Shown: in pieces, positions 1 to 9,000 of the stretch | How the letters are laid out: each line of letters opens with the position of its first letter | Numbering within the stretch: the first letter of the stretch is position 1 | Assembly: GCF_000003605.2 (NCBI RefSeq) | Contig: NW_003136843.1 | Coordinates: 4,790 to 17,654, forward strand | DNA from: Saccoglossus kowalevskii | Lineage: Eukaryota > Hemichordata > Enteropneusta > Harrimaniidae | DNA length: 12,865 nt | Reading direction: 5' to 3' | Translations under genes and position numbers: made by a program | Notes under the pieces: model-generated | Told to the model about the DNA's origin: nothing | The model's database searches: none | What the model saw: the letters and a program-made list of their open reading frames with translations, nothing else

Positions 1-425
1 ACTGACAGTACTGCCCAAATTTAGTAAAAAAAAACGCAACTGGTGAAACGGAAGAGCTTCACAGGCGATGGACGCAGGGCTCTTTGGCAACGACCGCATA
101 GAGGTCAAAATACGCGTTCTATTTTTACGCGTTAAATTTGGCTCTTCCGTTTCGCCCCTCCGTAATGTTCTACTTTCGCAGCCTAATCGCAGGTTTTTCG
201 AAAAACGTCGAAAAAACACAAGAATTAGTAGAAATGTTCGTGTTTTGGGCGGATTATTGATGGAGAATAATGTCTTTATTACAAAAATGCTGAAAAACCG
301 TGAGTTGTTGCCTTAGTTATTTTTTTATTGGCAAAAAACTGCGAACTCGACAAATTTGGTTGCACAACTTCCCTTTATCATATACACCCAGCGACACCGA
401 TGCCAGCTGACTGTGTACAAAACTG
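1..425. other. Gene-free repeat-like flank
   Basis: No coding exon can be supported here. An open frame at 68-316 has no recognisable domain and no splice context. The stretch contains an exact 13-bp inverted repeat, GAAACGGAAGAGC at 45-57 and its complement at 141-153. It also has a short direct repeat TACGCGTT around 112-133. This looks like mobile-element-derived DNA next to the tandem array that follows, but no element family is recognised. Confidence 0.5.
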
Positions 426-564
426 GTAGGAGGTAATACATTTGGGGCGAAAGTATTCAAAAATCAGTTTTGGGATGTTGCAATGGCAGTGGTGGGCCAG
501 GATTTTTTTCCAATTAGTGACGGCACGACCTACCTGTGAAGTTTGAACAAAACCAGCCGAGCCG
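426..564 (+). repeat. Diverged half-unit of the ~345-bp repeat
   Basis: This stretch is a degraded relative of the 5' part of the tandem units that follow. It shares the GTAGGAGG...ATACATTTGG start, the AAAAATCAG block, the GGTGGGCCA block and the GACCTACCTG...AGTTTGAA block in the same order, with many substitutions. The 43-bp sub-repeats are absent from it. Just downstream lies a perfect 7-bp palindrome, ACCCCAA/TTGGGGT, at 581-596. Confidence 0.75.
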
Positions 565-668
565 TTGCTGGTGAAAAGTTACCCCAACTTTGGGGTCAAA
601 TTTCTCGGTAATGAAAACAGATATCAAAAATTCAAATAGTAACTTTGTGCCCACACTCAAGCTGAGTA

Positions 669-1008
669 GAATGAGCTGTCTGAAGTGTTTTATCAAATTT
701 ACATTTGGCGCGAAGCTATCCAAAAATCAGTTTTTTGGCTGTTGCTATGGCAACAGTGGGCCAACAATTTTTTTCAGATTTTTCCTTATAACTAGGGTGA
801 AGGTGTGACCTACCTGCCAAGTTTGAAAGAAATCGGCTAAGCCAAAAAATCACAGAAGAAATCATACGTGAAAACACTGGAAATGTACACACACAGACAC
901 ATACACACACACACAAAACAAAAGTGATTACAGTATAAGGGCAATCCTAGCGGAGCGGATCGCCAACAAAAGTGATTATAAGGGCAATCCTAGCGGAGCG
1001 GATCGCCA
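669..1008 (+). repeat. Tandem repeat unit 1 (~340 bp)
   Basis: First well-preserved copy. It starts at GAATGAGCTGTCTGAAGTG, runs through the 'GCTGTTGCTATGGCAAC' and 'GACCTACCTGCCAAGTTTGA' blocks and a CA-rich microsatellite at about 888-917, and ends in two 43-47-bp hairpin sub-repeats (919-965 and 966-1008). It lacks the GTAGGAGGAGA segment near its start that units 2 and 3 carry, which accounts for part of its shorter length. Confidence 0.9.
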
Positions 1009-1353
1009 GAATGAGCTATGTCTGAAGTGTTTTATCCCAAATTTGTAGGAGGAGATACATTTGGCGCGAAGCTATCCAAAAATCAGGTTTTTGGCTGTTG
1101 CTATGGCAACGGTGGGCCAAAATTTTTTTACAAATTTTTCCTAATAACTAGGGTGAAGGTGTGACCTACCTGCCAAGTTTGAAGGAAATCGGCCAAGCCA
1201 AAAAAATCACAGAAGAAATCATACGTGAAAACACTGGAAATGTACACACACAGACACACACAAAACAACAAAAGTGATTATAAGGGCAATCCTAGCGGAG
1301 CGGATCGCCAACAAAAGTGATTATAAGGGCAATCCTAGCAGAGCGGATCGCCA
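1009..1353 (+). repeat. Tandem repeat unit 2 (345 bp)
   Basis: Head-to-tail copy of the same unit, nearly identical to unit 3. It ends in two exact-length 43-bp sub-repeats at 1268-1310 and 1311-1353. The second sub-repeat has one change, TAGCAGAGC instead of TAGCGGAGC, in the predicted loop. No coding capacity is recognisable. Confidence 0.92.
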
Positions 1354-1698
1354 GAATGAGCTATGTCTGAAGTGTTTTATCCCAAATTTGTAGGAGGAGA
1401 TACATTTGGCGCGAAGCTATCAAAAAATCAGTTTTTTGGCTGTTGCTATGGCAACGGTGGGCCAAAATTTTTTTCCAAATTTTTCCTAATAACTAGGGTG
1501 AAGGTGTGACCTACCTGCCAAATTTGAACGAAATCGGCCAAGCCAAAAAAATCACAGAAGAAATCATACGTGAAAACACTGGAAATGTACACACACAGAC
1601 ACACACAAAACAACAAAAGTGATTATAAGGGCAATCCTAGCGGAGCGGATCGCCAACAAAAGTGATTATAAGGGCAATCCTAGCGGAGGGGGTTGCCA
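1354..1698 (+). repeat. Tandem repeat unit 3 (345 bp)
   Basis: Third head-to-tail copy, exactly the same length as unit 2. Its two terminal sub-repeats are at 1613-1655 and 1656-1698. The last one carries GGAGGGGGTTGCC in place of GGAGCGGATCGCC. The close match of units 2 and 3, against the weaker match to unit 0, suggests recent expansion by unequal exchange at the 3' side. Confidence 0.92.
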
Positions 1699-1842
1699 AA
1701 ATGACACAAGTGATTATAAACGCAATCCTAGCGGAGCGTATCACCAACAAAAGAGATTATAAGGGCAATCCTAGCGAAGCTGTTCGCCAATAATTAATAT
1801 TTCATTTTTTTAGTGTATTTTTAATTTTATTTATTAAAATAT

Positions 1843-1884
1843 GTGTATCTTGAATTTTATTTATTTATAAAATTAAAGATACAC
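1843..1884. repeat. 18-bp-stem AT-rich hairpin
   Basis: The left arm 1843-1860 (GTGTATCTTGAATTTTAT) pairs with the right arm 1867-1884 with one mismatch, leaving a 6-base loop TTATTT. A partial relative of the arm (GTGTATTTTTAATTTTATT) lies just upstream near 1813-1831. It may mark the edge of a small non-autonomous element, but no target-site duplication is evident. Confidence 0.75.
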
Positions 1885-2063
1885 TACAGATTACTATCTA
1901 ATTTGGGTGGGAATTGCCAAACCAATTTATAAAATTATAAACAAATATTTTCGTAAATAACGCTGACTGCAAAATACGCCCTTGAGAAGTGTTAGAGACG
2001 AAATATTTATATTGCAATTTCTTTCAATTTAATTAGTTGTATTGCAATGCATTAGTAATAATG

Positions 2064-2066
<3 letters not shown>

Positions 2067-2103
<37 letters not shown>
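2067..2103. repeat. (AT)18 microsatellite
   Basis: An uninterrupted alternation of A and T over 37 bases, the simplest sequence in the window. Length variation between individuals is expected from known microsatellite behaviour. Confidence 0.95.
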
Positions 2104-2106
<3 letters not shown>

Positions 2107-2441
2107 TTCTTTATTTCATTGTTGAGACTGAGTTATATATTTGTTATGTACTATAATTTATCTATATTGGAAAATGGTTATGGGGATTATTAATTTTAAT
2201 AAGCAATATTCAACTATCCTTTGCAATAAGATCATAATGATAATGTTTCTTGGTCTTTGAAACTATGGGCATTATCAGAGCATGGGTCTTATTTTGGAAC
2301 TCCTGCCAGAGCAACTGCACAAATCATAAGGGCAAATTAATAGCTTCTAAGGATGGTATTCCCAGGATAGCGCAAGTTGTTGAAGAAACATAAAACTTTG
2401 ATTCTCAACAACGATGAAAGGACCAGTTACTAGGACAAAGA

Positions 2442-2507
2442 CCTACTCCCCGCAAGACCCATTCAATACGAAACCACTCACCGCGAAAGCCACTCACTGC
2501 GAAGCTA
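2442..2507 (+). repeat. Degenerate 16-bp tandem repeat
   Basis: About four copies of a pattern related to CCACTCACCGCGAAAG. The two best copies are at about 2474-2489 and 2490-2505, differing by a few bases; the two upstream copies are weaker. No function is visible. Confidence 0.6.
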
Positions 2508-2653
2508 CTAGTGTTATAACAAGTATTGTTTTAGCATCTTTGTTTGTTGGTTATGTCAAAACTACTTGCACATTTTGTACATGATATGTTCCGGTATATG
2601 AAAAGATGAACATGATAGTACGATAATAATGTAGGTTATTTTTTATTTCATAG

Positions 2654-2759
2654 ACATTCTTTAATGAACAAGTGCTGGCAGATGGAGCAAAAACAACGAC
2701 CTTCTTTCCATGAATTAACAGAGCGTCTAAAAATATTACAGAAAAACCTAGAACTACAG
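2654..2759 (+). CDS. Exon encoding a protein-kinase C-lobe end
   Basis: The frame reads (x)HSLMNKCWQMEQKQRPSF followed by HELTERLKILQKNLELQ. The block LM..CW......RPSF.EL is the signature of the last kinase subdomain (XI) in tyrosine and tyrosine-kinase-like kinases, including the invariant Arg. The rest of the kinase domain is not in the window. The exon starts after TTTCATAG (last base of a split codon first) and ends in phase 0 at CAG|GTACAT. It is followed 194 bp later by a phase-0 ECM29 exon, so the two can splice in frame. A Met at 2664 could start translation but its context is weak (T at -3). It may be a true 5' part of a chimeric transcript, the last exon piece of a neighbouring kinase gene, or a captured fragment. 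A divergent ECM29 exon is possible but fits less well. Confidence 0.6.
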
Positions 2760-2953
2760 GTACATTACATCTTGTTGTTTTTACATACATATAATATTGA
2801 AAAAAACAAAACACAACAAAAACAATTTTGGAATCAGCATATAACATATTTTTCTTCAAACACATTGCAATATTCTATTGAGCACAGTACTGTAAATCTA
2901 TAATACCAACCACTTTTGTGATTTGAATATTAAAATATTAATATTTACATCAG

Positions 2954-3073
2954 GTCGAACGTGCTAGGAAATATGTAAATGGAAGTTTGTCAGTACTTGC
3001 CGAAGATTACACACAATGGGATGATTATAAAGTTACATTATTTGAAGATCTTATTTTGTGTAATATTGAAAAG
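2954..3073 (+). CDS. ECPAS: ECM29 exon 1 of this window
   Basis: Forty codons, phase 0 at both ends, bounded by TTACATCAG and AAG|GTATGT. The segment NGSLSVLAEDYT...TLFEDLILCNIEK aligns without gaps to the human ECM29 stretch I recall as QEALSMMVGAYS...TLMEALVASYLIK. The match runs to the start of the exon, so the break with ECM29 homology coincides with the intron that separates it from the kinase-like exon. Confidence 0.8.
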
Positions 3074-6000
3074 GTATGTAAATCTCACCATTGTCAACCA
3101 TCAAGGTGTCAAACACGTGTACCATCTGAATCAACACACTGACATACATGCATGACCATTTCAAGCCTTAGTCTTTGTTAATTGAAATATTAATATATAT
3201 GTGTGGTGTGTTGTGATCACGTACATACATATCAAATAAATTGTATTGTTATATTATCGGCAATAGCCTCTTCCCCAGTCTCGACTCATGGCTGTTCAAT
3301 ATGCTGGTGCCATATTTCCATCAAACCACGCTGCATCTAAATATGTTCTACTGCGAGGAGCCGGCGATGCGTAAGTATTGTTAAACTCCATTTTTCAAAA
3401 AAGTACCATGATATTATAGATTTTTTTTTTTATATATTTGAATTGTATGCGCTGTCAAGCCACAAGTTGTAAACTGGAGACAATATTGATAGCAAATTGC
3501 ATTAAACATTGGTAGATTAACAGTAGGAACACAATAACATGTAATTTATTCAAATCATTATCTAAACAGGGTAAAAATAGTCCAAAACGAAGCACTGGAT
3601 ATATTAAGAGAACAAACTAAAAAGGACGGTGAAGAAAAAGAAAACTTGTTCCCAGAGTTTTCCCAACTAGTGAATTTTGTGAGTGTTAGGGTAAGTTGTA
3701 TACGGTGTACATATATTCAACTAGAACTACAAATTATATAAAATAATATAAATTATAGATATTGTCCAATATTAGTGAAAAATAAAACAGTGAACAGGAG
3801 TGCGTGAACTAATACAAATACAAACTTTTGACAACTTTTTAGTTCCCGTTCGGACACAGTTCAAAAATGGGGACTTGTGTTTTAACCGCCATGTGTCCGT
3901 GCGTTTGTGTGTCTGTGCATGCATCCGGACCTGTATCTTAGAAATGCCTGGACCATTCACAGTCAAACATCACACATACATCATACATGATATTATACAT
4001 ATGCACATCAATTGCGGCCATTTTTGTTCCAAAAATCATAAAATCAAGCATTTCTCGGCTGTTTACAGATGGATTTTGTTCAAACTTGGTATATACGTTG
4101 AACATTATAGGACTTTGATGCACATCATATTGTTTTTCAGATAAGATTAAAAATGGCCGACTGGTGGCCATTTTGTTTTATTGAATGTGGTTCTTGTGCC
4201 ATGTCTCTTACTTGCTTTGACTGATTATGTTCAAACTTCAAATATTCATTATACATCATGTCATAGATATATTGGTTTGACGATTCTATTAAAAATTGCT
4301 GAATGGTGGCCATTTTTGTGCTAAAAAAATCATCAAATATCAAGCATTTCTGGCATTTCTGGATGGATTTGGTTCAAACTTGGTACATACATTAGACATT
4401 ATGGGTTTCTGATGCACATCATTTTATTTTTCAGATCAAATTCAGAATGGCTGACCAGCTGTCATTTTGTTTTAATGAATGGGCTTCTAGAGCCACATCT
4501 CTGACATGCTTTGACTGATTATGTTCAAATTTTATATATTCATTACATGTATTCGAAATGGCTGATTTTGTTTTAATTAATGCTGTTCCAGAGCAATATC
4601 ACTCAATACTCGTTTGACGATCAGATGCAAATGTCAATCATTTTAATGTTAAACAATCATCATAATCATATTTCTGACATGTTTATGTTCCAGCTATATG
4701 ACTATAAACAAAACTATATATCTTAAATTTGATAACTAACAGGGACTGTGCCATCCATGGCTTGTTTATTATAGGGGTGAACACAGCTGTCTAATCTTTG
4801 AAATATCTGTTGCTATCACAACGTAATGGTCTATGGTAAAAACTGAATTATGGAAAAGAGCATGACTTCAGAATAAATCTTATATTTTGTTTGAATGTCT
4901 ATTAATAGAAGTGCATACATGTGTACGAACATCCTTTTCTTTCAGGCAGGAGAAAAGCTGACTGATGCGACTATAAAATCCAAGGGACCATTGGGAACAT
5001 TTCATATTCCATTCACACCAGCTGCATATGAGAAAGTGAGTCAACATTCTCTTGAGTATTCTAAAGTAATTTATAATATAAATAAATTTGAGCTAAATTT
5101 GTCAGTAGAACTGATTATTTTCCCTAAAAGCATTTAGTATTTCTTGTGATATAGATTATTGTTTTTTACACATTTTTGTAGGTGCTTTAAGATTAAGATT
5201 GCAGGAAGATGTTTTTGAATGATGTGTTTTTGGTGCAGTCGGGGATGAAATATCTGAATAGAACGATCGCATGGATATCTTATTTTAACCATATTGTCGA
5301 TATCACAATAAAGTGATTTGTGTACTGTAAAATGACTAATTTTCACTGGGTTTAAATTTCACTGATTTACCATTTCAGGCATATTCAGTGGGTTTTAAAT
5401 TCACGGTTTCGTCAATTAGATAATGTGTTCTATGCTAAATTTTACATATTCACTGTGTTTTAATTTAGCGCATTTTTCCAGTCAGCGAAATAAGCTAAAT
5501 TAAAACCCAGTGAATAATTACCCCCTTTACACTAAATATTTAGATGTCACCTTGGCCAGTATGAATATAGTTTCATATTAAATACAGAAAGCACATTTAT
5601 TTTATTGCATGGATTCTATTTTTTCAGATAACTATTTATCTAAGAATGTGCTTGGCATATGAGTCTGGTACTAATCCTCATGTAATACACCCTGAACAAA
5701 TGAATCAACAAGGACCAGTATTAAGCAAGCGGATAAATCAACTATTAGACGACAATGACGGAAGTCTATCTGAAGGTCCAATACCTTTGTATTTTGGTAT
5801 GCTAAGACAGTACATAGCAGCTGTAGGTGGGTCAGCAACTATGTACAGAATGTTAGAGTTGGTTGCTGCTGCCCCTGAGAGATTGGCACCACAATTCTTT
5901 GATAAGTTAGATCAACTCAAGGCAAGTATATCTTTACAAATACAACAGTGCTCTTCGTACACATTTTATTTTTTTAATCCCTCTTAGTGTTTATGTACAC

Positions 6001-9000
6001 TTGGTAATGAATATTTTGTCATAATTATTTTGGTGAAGGGTACATGCATAGTGTAATTGTATTTTCTAATGTTTCCAGGTTTTGGTTAGCTCCGAAAATG
6101 CAGATATGAGAATGTATGCAGCTGAATTGTACGCCATTGTGTTGTCATTAATGGACAAACAAGTTTTACTCACAAGTATACAAACCCTCACCCATGATCT
6201 GGACAATCAGGTAAGTGAATGAATTACACTTATATTAGCTGTGTTTACATGCATACATTCTCAATCATAATTAATACGAATCAATACAGTAAAAAAAATG
6301 GCATGTGCTGCTTGTACATCATGTCTTGGAAAGAGTTCATTTAAACAGAACGACCTTTACCAATGACAGTAACACTATTTTCATATTATTCAGAATTTGG
6401 AGGTTCAGCATGGCTCAGAACTGGCATTAGGATTTGTAATTGGAAGGTACTTGCAGAAAAGAGGTCGACTGGCTAGCCATGAGAACATAGAACACATGAT
6501 TGGGGATTCTAGCAATGAAGACATCATTTTTACCGAGGCAGTAAAAGCAATAGGTAATGTCTGTCCATAGTGAAAATTGTTGTTATGACAACACTATTTT
6601 GCACGATTAGATGAAGCAGCAACACCTTGTTGGTCTGATTCGACTGCAACATGAATCTGAACTAGAAAAACGCCTTCTGATTGGCTGTATGTATAACTGA
6701 TTTGATATAATTGATGTGGTAATTCTTGAATTTATAAGTCATTATTAGAGATTAAGACTCAAGATATTGATTGCGTAAACTGCGTTATTCTAATTTACGT
6801 ACATGTACTGCACTCTAAAGAATGGAATGACGCACAAGACATATTAACCAACTGTTAAATCACAATGAATATCAAAATGAATCACACAATGGATACGAAT
6901 ACATGCACCCCAACATATTCAAACATTGGAATGAAACATTGGGATTATGAGCTTAACAATGTGTACCTTTTAACATAAATTTGTACTAGTATATATATAT
7001 ATTTTTGTCACATATTAAATTATACAGTGCTTACACTTTACCCACAATGCTGTGCAAAACACTTGACACTGGTACTACAATACACACACATGTACTCCAT
7101 GTGACATAATAATACTTCATTGGTGATAGAATCTGAATCTATTATAATATATTTCAGTTGTCAAATTGGACAGCGTTATTGTTATGCTAGTAGAAGGTGC
7201 CTGTCTGGCATTGGGTGAGATTGGAAGAAATGGACCACTACCTTTATTAAATGGTATAGACAATATAAGTAGATCGAAACAGATTCAACAAGATGAAGAT
7301 CCTCAAGGTAATGAGGTTGAAGAAATAACAAAGCTACATGTCATCCAGATTTTAATGAGCAAGGTTTTATCAGAAGATGACGTAATTCAGGTATTATATT
7401 TTACGTAATCTATAGTATAACGTTGATTTATTCGTGGATTTAGATGACAAGTTTGTAATAGATTCACTAACTGTCTATGTCTATCTGTCTATGTACATGT
7501 ATATCATTATTTTATAACTGCAGGTGAAAGAGAGAGCTGCCATGTCTTTGGCATACCAGACTGTTGGAGATCCCCACTTCTCTTATCGAAATATTATTAT
7601 ACAAGGGTTCTTAGATAGTACAGATGTATGTACACATTATTACACTTATCATATACATTCATTGTATATTCTGTCTTAGTTACATTACCTCGATACTATA
7701 TAGTTACATTACCTCGATACTATATAGTTACATTACCTCGATACTATATAGTTACATTACCTCGATATTATATAGTTACATTACCTCGATACTATATAGT
7801 TACATTACCTCGATACTATATAGTTACATTACCTCCATACTAAATAGTTACATTACCTCCATACTAAATAGTTACATTACCTCCATACTATATAGTTACT
7901 TTACCTCGATACTAAATAGTTACATTACCTCCATACTATATAGTTACATTACCTCCATACTATATAGTTACATTACCTCCATACTATATAGTTACATTAG
8001 TTACAATGCTTTGATACTACGGAACATATATTTATAACTGTCACCAGATTCATGTACAACCAAGAACAGAACACATTGCTTTGCACTTTGCTATTGGGGA
8101 AGCATTGGCAACCACTTTACAAGGTCCCAATTCCGCCTATGCTGGAGATATTTGGAGAACAGCAGTAGAAGACCGTGGCTCTTTAGAACCAATCAGTGAC
8201 GACATTGACTGGCTAATGAATGCGTTGGTTGAAAAATATATACAAGCTGTACCCGAAGAACAAATAAAGGTAATATCACATAGTTTCGTTACAGGACTAG
8301 TAAAAGTAACATGCACCACTGACACATACTAATGTGGTACATAGGTGATGGTTAATGTTTCTAATATGTGTTTATGTACTGTTTGAAGAGTGTTACTGTG
8401 TCTGTATTCAATTTTATTTACTATACGTTGCTTTCTAATGAAACTTTAACCACGGGCATCTAATATAGAATATCACGTGACAAATACAGCTAAGAACATG
8501 TGGTCAAATTCTAGCATTCCCGAAATAACCACACAAACATTTGAAATTACTATTTCATAATGCATTTCCTGATAATCAATTTGTATTCATGAAAAATAAC
8601 GTAACATGATTCTGTGTGAATGACCAAGGTTATAGCAATATTACTCATGTTTTAACAATGTGGTGAGGTGACACTGACCTGGTAGATAATTCTCTGGGCT
8701 GCATGTATTGGTGATAAATGTATAAATCTACATGTCATTTACCAGGGCTATGGTGATTATGAGGGTGAAATGGATCCAAGCTATTTAGTAAGTATTGCTG
8801 CTCTGCACTGGTATTATTGTGCAGTGTTCGCTTTACTGAATGCAATTATCGCTCAAACTAATTATTCCATGTTTGTAAGATTGTTGAAATTATGTCCAGT
8901 ACGTATTATAGTTATACATGTAGTAACACCTAAATATATAAGTGGAAGTAATTGTTTGGTATCCGTGCACATACTAATATCAAGTGTTTTATAATCTAAC

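Larger units (their letters stand above)
919..1789 (+). repeat. 43-bp hairpin sub-repeat family (8 copies)
   Basis: Copies lie at 919-965, 966-1008, 1268-1310, 1311-1353, 1613-1655, 1656-1698, 1699-1746 and 1747-1789. Within the 43-mer, GGCAATCC (positions 18-25) faces GGATCGCC (35-42) across a 9-base loop TAGCGGAGC, giving an 8-bp stem with one A-C mismatch. Copies occur in pairs at the end of each ~345-bp unit, and the array finishes with two extra diverged copies. The cluster superficially resembles a regular repeat array but has no spacers of constant size outside the larger unit. Confidence 0.9.
1790..2653. other. AT-rich spacer before the gene
   Basis: No supported exon. The stretch holds a strong AT-rich hairpin (1843-1884), an (AT)n run (2067-2103) and a 16-bp degenerate tandem repeat (about 2442-2507). 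A short frame around 2240-2337 faintly resembles a kinase subdomain IX segment but is too degraded to call. The last bases, with a T-rich run and TTTCATAG at 2646-2653, form the acceptor of the kinase-like exon. Confidence 0.55.

Noticed and set aside
716-916. Minus-strand open frame beginning with alternating Cys-Val
   Set aside because: It is the reverse translation of the CA microsatellite and tandem repeat, with no domain.
919-1789. Regular 43-bp repeats resembling a CRISPR array
   Set aside because: The copies are mostly directly adjacent, the larger period is the 345-bp unit with itself-repeated 'spacers', and the context is an animal genome.
2240-2400. Faint kinase subdomain IX-like frame (SWSLKLWALSEHG...FGTP)
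   Set aside because: It needs gaps, stops shortly after, and has no splice-site support. The likeness is too weak to call a second kinase exon.
2654-2759. Reading this exon as a divergent ECM29 exon
   Set aside because: It has the right position and a vague RP.F / leucine pattern near human MPHLF, but the kinase signature with CW and RPSFHEL fits far better. The option is kept open in the exon entry.
3772-4343. Several open frames on both strands in the 1255-bp intron
   Set aside because: They are translations of the tandemly duplicated dispersed repeat and carry no protein motif.
7624-8037. A 137-residue open frame of repeated SYITSILY peptides
   Set aside because: It is a translation of the 24-bp minisatellite inside an intron. 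The unit length is a multiple of three, which keeps frames open by chance.
8770-8994. 74-residue open frame as an independent protein
   Set aside because: Only its first few codons lie in a splice-bounded segment. The rest runs through intron sequence with no domain or conservation signal.
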